Assembly (NCBI GenBank): GCA_964468375.1
Contig: CAYXUW010000010.1
Location: forward strand, 1-26,390
Direction of reading: 5' to 3'
Origin: CAYXUW01 sp964468375
GTDB lineage: Bacteria > Planctomycetota > Phycisphaerae > Sedimentisphaerales > Anaerobacaceae
DNA: 26,390 nucleotides
Positions within the stretch are counted from its first letter, which is position 1. Each line of letters begins with the position of its first letter. Below the pieces are notes generated by a model. It was not told where the DNA came from. It did no database searches and saw only the letters and a program-made list of their open reading frames with translations. Positions 6,668 through 14,687 of this stretch are shown here, piece by piece. Position numbers and translations under genes: made by a program.

Positions 6668-7972
6668 ATGCTTTTGAAGCGTCTAAACGGGAAATCTCAG
6701 AGAAGAAAGATTGGAGGAACTTTTAAATATATTGCGGCAGCAGGATTCGCTTCTGTTTTGATTGCTTTTGGTGTGTCGGCAAATGAAGCAGATATTAATA
6801 AGGATGGTCTGGTTAACTTCAAAGACTATACGCTACTGGCAAATGACTGGCAAGAGAGTGGTCCGAACCTTCCCGGAGATATTCATAAAGACAATTTGGT
6901 GGACTATAATGATTTGGGGATATTATCAGGAAACTGGTTAGACGATGTGGTTGAATGGATTAGAATATACGGCGGTTCCCGTAAAATGTACGAGGGCTGC
7001 TGCGGTGAATATGCCAATTCAGTAGCGCAAACAAGCGATGGGGGTTATATAACTGCAGGTTTCATCGGAACCTATTATGCATGCGGTCCTTGTGGTGATA
7101 ATGAAGGCTACGTGATTAAATTCGATCCAAACGGTTATGCGGAATGGGATAGAACTTACGGCTACGAGTTATTTGATATAGAACAAACAACAGATGGCGG
7201 ATATATAGGGGCAGGAACTGACCCTTATGGGGCTTTTTATATTTTAAAATTAGATTCTGATGGAGATGTAGAGTGGGATGCAACATATGGGCAAAAAATA
7301 TATCATTGGAACTCTGCACGATCAATTCAACAAACATCAGACGGCGGATATATTGTTGCTGGTGATACTGAAGGGAATAATGACGATGCAGATGGTTATA
7401 TAGTAAAGACAGAGCCTGACGGAAATTTAGAGTGGGATAGAACATTTGGCGGTGAGTATGGTGACTATGCCCATGAGGTTCAACAAACATCAGACGGCGG
7501 ATATATAGTAGGAGGGGCTACAAATATCGGCGGCTGGAAGGCATATATATTAAAGTTATACCCTAACGGGGATACAGAATGGGATAGGAATTATAGCGGC
7601 ACATCTGCGATATACTCTATTCAACAAACAACAGACGGCGGATACATAGCTACACGCGGTAATGGTCATACATTAAAACTATTCTCTAACGGAGATGTAG
7701 AATGGGAGAGGCCATATGGCGGAGGGGGAAACGGCAGCATTAGGCAAACATCAGATGGTGGGTATGTAAGTATAGGTGTTTCTACTATTTTTAAACTAGA
7801 CGCTAATGGCGACATAGAGTGGGAAAGGGCGTGTGGAGGTATTGGCTATTCAATCGAACAAACAACAGATGGAGGATATATCGGAGCAGGTTATATAANN
7901 NNNNNNNNTCCGTCTCCCTGCAACTGTTACGATTATGTTCATCTTATTAAGCTTGTGAATAATTGGCTGTAA
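6668..7972 (+). CDS. Exported dockerin protein with seven propeller-like repeats (contains assembly gap)
   Basis: Secreted protein of unknown binding target. The N-terminus has a basic stretch and hydrophobic segment (about 20-36), a signal peptide probably cut after VSA (about 38). A type I dockerin follows, with calcium loops DINKDGLVNFKDY (42-54) and DIHKDNLVDYNDL (71-83). Then seven repeats of the form QTSDGGYI...YILKLxxNGDxEWDRTYGG run to the end. The half repeat VVEWIRIYGG before repeat 1 would close repeat 7, as in a seven-bladed beta-propeller (inference). Ten N lie in repeat 7. The frame after the gap continues with repeat-like YVHLIKL at the spacing seen in repeat 1, so the frame is plausible though unproven. 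GAGGAG precedes the ATG by about 7 bases. The gene looks more AT-rich than its neighbours. Confidence 0.8.
   Translation: MLLKRLNGKSQRRKIGGTFKYIAAAGFASVLIAFGVSANEADINKDGLVNFKDYTLLANDWQESGPNLPGDIHKDNLVDYNDLGILSGNWLDDVVEWIRIYGGSRKMYEGCCGEYANSVAQTSDGGYITAGFIGTYYACGPCGDNEGYVIKFDPNGYAEWDRTYGYELFDIEQTTDGGYIGAGTDPYGAFYILKLDSDGDVEWDATYGQKIYHWNSARSIQQTSDGGYIVAGDTEGNNDDADGYIVKTEPDGNLEWDRTFGGEYGDYAHEVQQTSDGGYIVGGATNIGGWKAYILKLYPNGDTEWDRNYSGTSAIYSIQQTTDGGYIATRGNGHTLKLFSNGDVEWERPYGGGGNGSIRQTSDGGYVSIGVSTIFKLDANGDIEWERACGGIGYSIEQTTDGGYIGAGYIXXXXPSPCNCYDYVHLIKLVNNWL
7899..7908. other. Assembly gap (10 N) inside the dockerin gene
   Basis: Ten undetermined bases. They fall in the last repeat of a repeat-rich gene, where short-read assembly commonly breaks. 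The true gap length is unknown. Confidence 0.99.
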
Positions 7973-7990
7973 TTTCTACGTAGTGCTGGC

Positions 7991-8037
7991 GTATGCCCGC
8001 GAGTCGGAAACAAACAATAAGTGTGCCGAAGGCATAC
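7991..8037. repeat. Inverted repeat between the dockerin gene and purE
   Basis: GTATGCC (7991-7997) and GGCATAC (8031-8037) could pair around a 33-base loop; A7 follows on the plus strand. The 197-base interval also has two similar stretches, GAACAAGCAAAAT and GAACGAGCAAAAT. No gene was recognised, and a T-run suited to a terminator is absent on both strands. Confidence 0.4.
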
Positions 8038-8169
8038 AAAAAAATAAGTATCCGAGCAGAAGGCAGAACAAGCAAAATGGGTCCCCGACAGAAAAGCAAG
8101 TAAACAGCAATCGAGGATCTTCGCTGCGCTACGAGAGGCGGAACGAGCAAAATTTAAGAGCTGCCGAGG

Positions 8170-8682
8170 TTAACGGTTTTCCCCGAGGGCGGAATCCTTT
8201 TCGATTACTTTCTTTGCCTGCTCTTTTTTGAATTCGGCGAGCTTTTCGGCGAGCTTTTCATCGGACAGTGCTAAAATCTGCACGGCCAGGACGGCCGCGT
8301 TTTTTGCGCCCGCTTTTCCAATAGCCACAGTCGCTACCGGCACGCCCGGCGGCATTTGAACGGTACTCAAAAATGCGTCAACCCCCTCCAGGCCGGAACT
8401 TGAAACCAGCGGCACGCCGATGACCGGCAGTATTGTTCTGCTCGCCAGGGCGCCGGCTAAATGTGCGGCCATACCGGCCGCCGCGATTATTACCTTTATT
8501 CCGTCTTTGGAGGCGTTGGCTGTAAACTCGTCGGCGATATCCGGCGTCCGGTGTGCCGAGATTATCCGCACGACCGGCTCAATTCCGAAATCGCCGAGGG
8601 TGTCGATACAGCTTTGCATAACCTCCATATCGCTGTCGGAGCCCATCACGACCGCTACAGCGCTGTTCTTTTCAGATGCCAT
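8170..8682 (-). CDS. purE: N5-carboxyaminoimidazole ribonucleotide mutase (PurE, class I)
   Basis: Rearranges N5-CAIR to CAIR in purine biosynthesis. The 170 residues match class I PurE plus a short charged tail. Visible sites are GSDSD (14-18) that binds the phosphate, SAHRTPD (42-48) with the catalytic His44, AAAGMAAHLAGALAS (67-81), and VQMPPGVPVATVAIGKAGA. The last 25 residues are lysine- and glutamate-rich and extend past the usual core. GAGAG lies a few bases before the ATG at 8682. It is divergent from the MEMO-family gene with 72 bases between. No purK is in the window, so whether the substrate comes from PurK cannot be seen here. Confidence 0.95.
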   Translation of the reverse strand: MASEKNSAVAVVMGSDSDMEVMQSCIDTLGDFGIEPVVRIISAHRTPDIADEFTANASKDGIKVIIAAAGMAAHLAGALASRTILPVIGVPLVSSSGLEGVDAFLSTVQMPPGVPVATVAIGKAGAKNAAVLAVQILALSDEKLAEKLAEFKKEQAKKVIEKDSALGENR

Positions 8683-8754
8683 TGATTTCTCTCGAGCTTA
8701 AGGTTAAAATGTTCTTCTGAATTCGATATAAATAATAACAGCGAGGGGCCTGAT

Positions 8755-9624
8755 ATGCAAACAAGAAAACCGATAGTTGCAGGCCAGTTCTACCCCGGCA
8801 GGGCCGATTCCTGCATTGCCGAAATCGAGCAATGCCTCAGTGAATATAAATTGCCGGAAACTTTGCCCGAAACGATAGCCGCCGGTGTCGTTCCGCACGC
8901 CGGCTGGACTTTCAGCGGCGGTTTGGCGGCGATGGTGTTTTCGGCGATTAAAAAACGCCACGAAAATGTTGATACCTTTGTGATATGCGGGGCAGCTCAC
9001 AGCTACTTCGGGGCGCCGGCTGTGTATGATAAGGGCAGCTGGTTGACGCCTTCGGGAGAGATGAGAATCGACGAGGAATTGGCCGATGCCGTGCTGAGAA
9101 GCAGGGCCGCAGTCAGTGACGCCAAAGCCCACGGATATGAGCACAGCATAGAGGTGCAGGTCCCGTTCATCCAGCATTTATTTGCTGATGCGCAAATCCT
9201 GCCGATTTTGACCCCTCCGAACGAGCAGGTAATTTCATTGGGCGATTGTTTGGGTGACATTATAAAGCAGCAGCAGAAAAAGATTGTCTGCATCGGCTCA
9301 ACCGACCTGACCCATTACGGCCCGCGTTACGGATTTACCCCGATGGGGACGGGCGAAGACGGCCTAAAATGGGCGAGCGAGGTTAACGACAAAGAGTTTA
9401 TTGATTTAGCCCTTAAGCTCGATGCGGCCGGCCTGCTCGCAAGCGCCGCCGAGAATATGAACGCCTGCGGCCCGGGTGCGGTGGCCGCGGTAGTTTCCGC
9501 CGCTAAAAAGCTCGGCAAAACAGAAGGCCTGCTGCTTGCCCATACCAACAGCAATGAAATTATGCTGCGAAAAATGGGGGCCTCAAGCGCCGAAGCCGTC
9601 GGCTATGCAGCGATAGTATTCTAA
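8755..9624 (+). CDS. amrB: AmmeMemoRadiSam system protein B (MEMO1 family)
   Basis: Member of the MEMO family, structurally related to non-haem iron dioxygenases. In bacteria and archaea it is commonly encoded with an AMMECR1 protein and a radical SAM enzyme; the reaction is not settled. The 289 residues are full length. Conserved motifs are AGQFYPG (9-15), VPHAGWTFSG (46-55), GAAHSYFG (79-86), EHSIEVQVPFIQ (129-140), STDLTHYG (182-189) and NACGPGAV (236-243). H48, H82 and C238 correspond to the metal/active-site positions of human MEMO1. GAGG at 8743-8746 lies 8 bases before the ATG. Its usual partners are absent from the window. The next gene, a GH13 enzyme, starts 17 bases after its stop, so they may share a transcript. 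Confidence 0.9.
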   Translation: MQTRKPIVAGQFYPGRADSCIAEIEQCLSEYKLPETLPETIAAGVVPHAGWTFSGGLAAMVFSAIKKRHENVDTFVICGAAHSYFGAPAVYDKGSWLTPSGEMRIDEELADAVLRSRAAVSDAKAHGYEHSIEVQVPFIQHLFADAQILPILTPPNEQVISLGDCLGDIIKQQQKKIVCIGSTDLTHYGPRYGFTPMGTGEDGLKWASEVNDKEFIDLALKLDAAGLLASAAENMNACGPGAVAAVVSAAKKLGKTEGLLLAHTNSNEIMLRKMGASSAEAVGYAAIVF

Positions 9625-9641
9625 AAAGGCGCAATCTGCTT

Positions 9642-10790
9642 ATGTCAATCGAATGGTTTGGAAATGCTGTAATTTATCAAATATTGATAGACCGCTTTGC
9701 GGGATATAAATCTACTCAATGGGACACACCGGATTTTTTAGGGGGAAATATACGAGGGATAATCGAGAAGCTCGATTACATTAAAGATTTGGGGGTAAAC
9801 ACCATCTGGATTTCTCCCTTTAATAAAACGAGTGCCTATCACGGTTATCATATTACGGACTTTTATAAAGTAGAGCCCCATTTCGGCAGCGAGCAAGACC
9901 TAAAAGACCTGATTAATGAAGTCCATACAAGGGGTATGAAAATAATTACGGACTTTATCCCTAACCATTGTTCCAATCAACACCCTTTTTTTCTTGATGC
10001 CCAAAACAACGAAGACAGTATTTATGTGGATTGGTTTTACTTTAAGAAATGGCCCGACAACTATTTATGCTTTCTTAGTTTTAAAGAGCTGCCGAAGCTC
10101 AATCTGGATAACGACCAGGCGCGCAAACATATTATCGATGCGGCTAAATATTGGCTAAGTTTCGGAATCGACGGCTACCGACTCGACCACTGTATCGGCC
10201 CTAAGCACGAATTTTGGAAAATCTTCCGAGAGGAAATAAAAGCTGATTACCCAAACTGCGTTCTCATCGGCGAAGCCACCTTAATGGGAGTAAAGCTTAA
10301 GGAGCTGCGGACAATAAACACCAAAAGAAAATATATACACTACCTCGGAGACCGGGCGCTGGATATGCTTTTTGAAGAATATATCGGTGAGCTTGACGGC
10401 GTTCTCGATTTCAGGTTCCAGAGCATTCTCCGCGATTTTGCCGCCGGCAAGGTTACGAAAGACAAAGCCCTTATTAGACTGCGGAAACACTACGAGAAGT
10501 TTCCGCCGGATTTTTATCTCGCATCGTTTCTCGATAACCACGATATGGACAGGTTCCTTTATACCTGCCGCGGCGACAAGGAATTATTAAAAGAATCAGC
10601 CAAGATACAGTTTTCGATTAACCAGCCGAAGATTATATATTACGGAACTGAAGCGGGTATGGCCCAGGAAAAGGCAATCGGCGAGTGTGGCGATAACGGC
10701 GACCTTCAGGCACGTGCCCCGATGGAATGGGATAATCCCGATAAGGACCTGCTGGAGTTTTACAGGAAAGTTATAACTAACGGGACTTGA
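9642..10790 (+). CDS. GH13 alpha-amylase family enzyme lacking the C-terminal domain
   Basis: Acts on alpha-glucosidic bonds; no signal peptide, so presumably cytoplasmic. All four GH13 regions are present: DFIPNH (104-109), GIDGYRLDH with nucleophile Asp182, IGEAT with acid/base Glu211, and FLDNHD with Asp301. The barrel's end is reached at FYRKVI (373-378) and the protein stops four residues later at 382. The beta-sandwich domain C that normally follows is missing. The stop codon lies one base from the 3' end of a convergent tRNA gene. The ATG is 17 bases behind the MEMO-family stop and lacks an obvious Shine-Dalgarno sequence. It could be a natural short form or a gene whose end was replaced. 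Exact substrate (amylase, neopullulanase or transferase) is not resolved. Confidence 0.88.
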   Translation: MSIEWFGNAVIYQILIDRFAGYKSTQWDTPDFLGGNIRGIIEKLDYIKDLGVNTIWISPFNKTSAYHGYHITDFYKVEPHFGSEQDLKDLINEVHTRGMKIITDFIPNHCSNQHPFFLDAQNNEDSIYVDWFYFKKWPDNYLCFLSFKELPKLNLDNDQARKHIIDAAKYWLSFGIDGYRLDHCIGPKHEFWKIFREEIKADYPNCVLIGEATLMGVKLKELRTINTKRKYIHYLGDRALDMLFEEYIGELDGVLDFRFQSILRDFAAGKVTKDKALIRLRKHYEKFPPDFYLASFLDNHDMDRFLYTCRGDKELLKESAKIQFSINQPKIIYYGTEAGMAQEKAIGECGDNGDLQARAPMEWDNPDKDLLEFYRKVITNGT

Positions 10791-10791
10791 A

Positions 10792-10863
10792 AGCCAACGG
10801 TCGGATTCGAACCGACAACCACTGGTTTACAAAACCAGAGCTCTACCATTGAGCTACGTTGGC
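10792..10863 (-). tRNA. tRNA-Thr (anticodon UGU)
   Basis: On the minus strand the acceptor arms GCCAACG and CGTTGGC pair over seven bases. The D arm is GCTC/GAGC, the anticodon arm CTGGT/ACCAG with loop TTTGTAA, and the T arm GTCGG/CCGAC with loop TTCGAAT. The anticodon TGT reads ACA and other Thr codons. U73 would be the discriminator, and CCA is not encoded. It is convergent with the GH13 gene. Confidence 0.95.
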
Positions 10864-10929
10864 ATTTGAGGAAATGATAATAAAAATCCGCCCCTCAGTC
10901 ACGCATTTTCTCGGCGAATTGTAATGCCC

Positions 10930-10958
10930 TTGCATCTTGCGTCCTCAGCGGCTATTAT
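10930..10958 (+). promoter_or_regulatory. Possible promoter of the GH130 gene
   Basis: TTGCAT (10930-10935) and TATTAT (10953-10958) are 17 bases apart. The -10 matches 5/6, the -35 only weakly. The position, 46 bases before the ATG and after an oppositely oriented tRNA, makes an own promoter likely. Confidence 0.4.
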
Positions 10959-11004
10959 TAGCCGGACACTATGATAAACCCTGCAGCAGAAAAGGAGTTC
11001 ACTA

Positions 11005-12051
11005 ATGCCGGTAGTTCGCTGTGCGAATAATCCTGTAATCGAACCCGCAGACATCAAGCCCTCGAGCGACGGTTTTGAGGTTGTCGGCGTATTTAACCCC
11101 GGCGTCGCGCGTTTAAAAGACGAGACTATTCTGCTGCTCCGTGTAGCCGAACGCCCGGTTAGCTCAAACCCGGATATAGTCTTGGCCGCCGTTTATGATA
11201 TTGCCAAAGGCGCTATCGTCTTCAAAGAGTTTTCAAAAAACGACCCGCAAAACGATTTTTCTGACCCGCGGCTAATCATCCAGCCGACAAAAACTTTCCT
11301 GACGTCAATCTCACATTTAAGGCTGGCAAGAAGCTCCGACGGCGTAAATTTCAAAATTGATGATGTCCCCACAATCGTTCCCGAGAATGATTACGAGGCC
11401 TTCGGGCTCGAAGACCCGAGAATTGCGCTCATTGACGGGGTGCATTACATCACCTATGTCGCCGTTTCTGCTCTTGGCGTAACGACCTGTTTGATATCGA
11501 CTGAGGATTTCAAATCTTTCCGGCGTCACGGTGCTATCTTCTGCCCCGATAATAAAGACGTGGCGATTTTTGCCGGTAAGGTTGGAAACAATTTCTATGC
11601 TCTGCATCGGCCGTCTTCCTCTCTTTTCAAGAATAATCAAATTTGGCTCGCAGAATCCTGCGACCTGATGTGCTGGGGAAACCACCGTGTTTTTCTGGAG
11701 ACCCGTCAGGGAATGTGGGACGAAACAAGAATCGGCGCGAGCGCAGTCCCTTTCCAAATCGACCGGGGCTGGCTCGAAATCTATCACGGAGCCGACAGAA
11801 ACAACCGTTATTGCCTCGGGGCTGCACTGCTGGACAGCCGACAGCCCTGGAAAGTCCTTGCGAGGTCGCGAGACCCAATTCTTCAGCCGCAGGCCGATTA
11901 TGAAATCAAGGGCTTCTTCGGGAACGTCGTATTCAGTTGCGGCCTGCTCTATGAAGAAGAGAAACTGAAGATTTATTACGGCGTTGCCGATACCGCCGTT
12001 TGTTTCGCGGAACTGCCGCTGCAGGATGTCCTTGACAATTTAAATTTGTAA
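11005..12051 (+). CDS. GH130 family glycoside phosphorylase/hydrolase
   Basis: Five-bladed propeller enzyme family acting on beta-mannosides, usually phosphorolytically. The 348 residues are the family's single-domain length. Recognised features are FNPGVARL (30-37), RVAERP (46-51), FSDPRL (85-90), GLEDPRI with the catalytic Asp137 (134-140), IFAGKVGN, and the later WLEIYHGADRNNRYCLGAAL followed by LKIYYGVADT near the end. No signal peptide, so cytoplasmic. AGGAG lies 8 bases before the ATG. The gene follows the GH13 gene across the tRNA and precedes the LtaS-like gene by 75 bases. Whether it is a mannosyl-phosphorylase or a hydrolase of the family cannot be decided by eye. Confidence 0.88.
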   Translation: MPVVRCANNPVIEPADIKPSSDGFEVVGVFNPGVARLKDETILLLRVAERPVSSNPDIVLAAVYDIAKGAIVFKEFSKNDPQNDFSDPRLIIQPTKTFLTSISHLRLARSSDGVNFKIDDVPTIVPENDYEAFGLEDPRIALIDGVHYITYVAVSALGVTTCLISTEDFKSFRRHGAIFCPDNKDVAIFAGKVGNNFYALHRPSSSLFKNNQIWLAESCDLMCWGNHRVFLETRQGMWDETRIGASAVPFQIDRGWLEIYHGADRNNRYCLGAALLDSRQPWKVLARSRDPILQPQADYEIKGFFGNVVFSCGLLYEEEKLKIYYGVADTAVCFAELPLQDVLDNLNL

Positions 12052-12126
12052 TTTCAAGTTTTTCGGCTCTTTTAACATCCGCTATTCTCTTGCTATTAGC
12101 GGCGGCGTTTAGTATTTTGGCACGCT

Positions 12127-14115
12127 ATGGCTGTTTGGCCCTCACAGCACGGACGCAAAGCGGGATTGCTTTCGCTGGTTAGCCGTCTTCACGGCCTTCT
12201 GGCTCCGCGCGCATACAGCGTAATTATGTTTGGCGCTTTATTCTGCACGCTCGCCGTGAAACTTTTCCATGCCTGGCGCATTGAACTGCTCGGCGAATAC
12301 TTTCGCTGGATACTAACCGATATAGCCGTCCTATTAGGCATAGAAGTCATCCTGGCACTGCTTTGTTACCACTGGCCTCGCAAGTGGTTAATCCGAACAG
12401 CTTGCATTTGCGCCGCCGTTGTATGCACCTGGTCGGTTATGAATGCCGGCTGGTTGATAAGAACGGGAACGCAAATTCTTCCGACCGTTCTGCTGCCGCT
12501 GGTTCGCGACCCCGTAAACGCATTATATATCATCGGTATCAATCTCAAAAAAATGCCCGCCGCCGCCGTAATCCTGCTCGGCCCGAGCGCTATTGCCCTT
12601 GCGTTTTTCTTTACCGTTTTGGCAAGGCCGGTGCCGCCGAGATACAATCGAAAGAACTTCGCCGTTAAAATCGCAGTTTCCGTTCCTGTTATTATCATTA
12701 CCCTCTTTGCTTCCCTGGCCTTTCGCGCTAAGGGGTCTCCTTCGATTGCCTCACAGGGGCTGCGATATAATTGCCAGTTGAGGGCTGTAACATCTTTAAT
12801 TTTTTACGAGTCCGTTCGATTGACAAAAGCTGATTTGGCGAACGCCCAAAGGGAAATCCCCGCCTTTGATAAGATTCAAATTTCAAAGAAGCGGTCTGTA
12901 AATCATAATGTTGTTCTCGTCGTTCTTGAGGGGATACAGTACAGATACACTTCGCTTTATGACAGGCATAATCAATTGACGCCGTATCTCGCCTCTCTGG
13001 CTGAACAGGGCGCCGAATTTACAAACACCCGATCCACACTCACGCACACAACGAAGGTTTTGTTCAGTCTTCTGACCGGCCGGTTCCCGTCCGTCTCGCA
13101 GGATATTGTAGAAACCGTTCCTGTAGAAATTCCCTACGCGTCAATGGCAACAATCCTGAAAGATAACGCCGGTTTCCGCACTGCTTTTTTCCAGTCTGCA
13201 AAGGGAAACTTCGAATCCCGCCCCGGCTTAGTTCACAATCTCGGATTCGATAAATTCTGGGCAAGAGAAGACTCGAACGACACCGATATTTTCCTCGGCT
13301 ACCTTGCCTCAGACGAATTCGCTATGCTGCAGCCGATAGTCGAATGGATAAAAGCCGGCGATGGCCCTTTTTTTCTGGCACTTATGCTTTCGGTTACGCA
13401 TGACCCATATGAAGTTCCGCAATGGTTTGCGAAACCCGCGGAAGAACCTCTCGATAGATATAAACAGACAATCCGCTATACAGATAAATTCATAGCTGCA
13501 CTTGATGTGGAGCTTGCCAAGTTAAATCTTACGAACGAAACCATTTTTTGCGTTATAGGAGACCACGGCGAAGCGTTCGGCGAGCACGGCCTGCTTGGAC
13601 ACGAGAGAATCGCCTTTGATGAAAACCTTAGGATACCGTTTTGTTTGCGGGCGCCGTTTCTCATTAGACCGATGACTAAAATTAGTCAGCCCGTCAGCTC
13701 CATCGATTTGACGCCGACATTGTTGGCTCTGCTAGGTTTCGACACGCAGGCCACTGCTTTTGATGGGGTAAATGCCCTCGACAACATATCCGACGACCGG
13801 AAAGTTTATTTCTCCGGATGGCTCAGCGAGAGCCCTGCCGGGTTCGTAAAGCAAGACCGAAAGTTTATATACTATCCGACCGACAAAAAGGTCTCCGTTT
13901 ATGACTTGCGCACGGACCCCGCTGAATTGTCTCCGATAGAGCTGTCGGAGCAGCACGGGATAGGAATCGCGGAAGACGTCCTCTCCTGGCGGGAGGGCAC
14001 TATTTTTCTGCCTGAGCAGAGGCGGCTCGGTGAAAAGATACTGTTCGGCACTTGGTTGTGCCGGTGGCACAACCGAATTGCATCCACAAAATATCAACCG
14101 GCATCAGAAGACTGA
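12127..14115 (+). CDS. Membrane-anchored sulfatase-fold protein, LtaS/phosphoglycerol transferase-like
   Basis: Inner-membrane enzyme of the alkaline phosphatase superfamily. Residues 1-200 hold about five membrane helices (near 30-50, 61-82, 89-109, 143-166, 178-199). A periplasmic sulfatase domain follows from about 260. Metal and nucleophile features resemble LtaS: VVLEG with Glu268, THTTKVLFSLLTGR with Thr308 or Thr309 as nucleophile candidate, SVTHDPY with His426, and GDHGEAFGEHG with Asp480-His481. There is no CxPSR sulfatase motif, so a formylglycine sulfatase is unlikely. Likely roles are transfer of phosphoglycerol or phosphoethanolamine to an envelope glycan. The ATG lacks a clear Shine-Dalgarno sequence. 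The neighbouring GH130 and GH13 genes fit a glycan theme, which is inference. Confidence 0.82.
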   Translation: MAVWPSQHGRKAGLLSLVSRLHGLLAPRAYSVIMFGALFCTLAVKLFHAWRIELLGEYFRWILTDIAVLLGIEVILALLCYHWPRKWLIRTACICAAVVCTWSVMNAGWLIRTGTQILPTVLLPLVRDPVNALYIIGINLKKMPAAAVILLGPSAIALAFFFTVLARPVPPRYNRKNFAVKIAVSVPVIIITLFASLAFRAKGSPSIASQGLRYNCQLRAVTSLIFYESVRLTKADLANAQREIPAFDKIQISKKRSVNHNVVLVVLEGIQYRYTSLYDRHNQLTPYLASLAEQGAEFTNTRSTLTHTTKVLFSLLTGRFPSVSQDIVETVPVEIPYASMATILKDNAGFRTAFFQSAKGNFESRPGLVHNLGFDKFWAREDSNDTDIFLGYLASDEFAMLQPIVEWIKAGDGPFFLALMLSVTHDPYEVPQWFAKPAEEPLDRYKQTIRYTDKFIAALDVELAKLNLTNETIFCVIGDHGEAFGEHGLLGHERIAFDENLRIPFCLRAPFLIRPMTKISQPVSSIDLTPTLLALLGFDTQATAFDGVNALDNISDDRKVYFSGWLSESPAGFVKQDRKFIYYPTDKKVSVYDLRTDPAELSPIELSEQHGIGIAEDVLSWREGTIFLPEQRRLGEKILFGTWLCRWHNRIASTKYQPASED

Positions 14116-14465
14116 CTTACATTCGTCAAATAGCGAATATTCAATGTTCATTTTGTAGGAGGTGATGTTGTTTTTTGTAAACATAGAACAAATCTTGCTG
14201 TCTTTTAAGGCTTTATGGGACCTTTGTGTGTAAAGACGGGCTAAATGGGCAAGCTCGGCGTTGAAAAAAACCAACACGCTGTCGAAACTCGACACTCACC
14301 CACTTCATAATACCGGATGCGGGCAGGGATATAACCGCTTATCTTGCAGATTGTTAAACCGGACCGTTCACTTCTTCTGCTTTATTTTTTCTTGTTGGCA
14401 CATTCTTTGCATATAGTTCTATTTAAATTTATAAGTCGGACGTTGTTATTTGACAAAATGATATT
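14116..14465. other. Non-coding stretch after the LtaS-like gene
   Basis: No convincing gene. A small perfect hairpin, TGTCGA-AAC-TCGACA, lies at 14280-14294. TTGGCA near 14395 followed after 17 bases by TCTATT could be a promoter reading into the hairpin-rich stretch at 14466-14612. A minus-strand frame at 14104-14295 (63 codons) has no family resemblance. Confidence 0.4.
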
Positions 14466-14612
14466 GGGCGGGACCTCAATAACCTGTTATTAAATAAGGA
14501 GGGAAACCCCGCCCGATTTAAAAATCTCAGAATTAATCTGTCGACGGCAGATTAATTTTGTTAATTTATTACGGAGCCGTGCCGGAGGAGGGCGACTCCG
14601 TTTTCTTTTGTT
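14466..14612 (+). ncRNA. Candidate structured non-coding RNA, three hairpins ending in a terminator
   Basis: Three hairpins follow one another. First, GGGCGGG (14466-14472) pairs with CCCGCCC (14508-14514) around an inner AATAA/TTATT hairpin. Second is a perfect 10-base stem, AATTAATCTG (14531-14540) with CAGATTAATT (14548-14557). Third is ACGGAG/CTCCGT with a T-rich tail. The stretch lies between convergent genes, 350 bases past the LtaS-like stop. A trailing 3' UTR is the main alternative. No known RNA family was recognised. Confidence 0.3.
14571..14612 (+). terminator. Intrinsic terminator, plus strand
   Basis: ACGGAG (14571-14576) pairs with CTCCGT (14596-14601), helped by inner GCC/GGC. 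TTTCTTTTGTTTT follows. On the minus strand no T-run follows, so it points rightwards. Confidence 0.65.
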
Positions 14613-14687
14613 TTGGGGCAGGCCCGTTAGCTTACTATGCTTGCTCAGGGCAAGCCGGTTGGCGGCACTTCAGCTAATTCTGAGGCA

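Noticed and set aside
7983..8231. 82-codon plus-strand frame between the dockerin gene and purE
   Set aside because: Composition is that of low-complexity non-coding sequence, no Shine-Dalgarno sequence, and it runs into purE on the other strand.
10792..10863. Genomic island integrated at the tRNA-Thr
   Set aside because: No integrase and no second copy of the tRNA end were seen in the window. Only the neighbouring GH13 truncation is suggestive, so it is kept as a finding and not as an island.
12127..14115. Formylglycine-dependent sulfatase
   Set aside because: The CxPSR or SxPSR activation motif is missing, and the Thr-containing motif fits phosphoglycerol transferase-like members better.
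14155..14232. 22-codon plus-strand frame with AGGAGG in front
   Set aside because: The AGGAGG is only two bases from the ATG, too close for normal initiation, and the peptide has no recognisable features.
14104..14295. 63-codon minus-strand frame after the LtaS-like gene
   Set aside because: GTG-like start inside a hairpin, no good Shine-Dalgarno sequence, no family resemblance, and overlap with the end of the LtaS-like gene.
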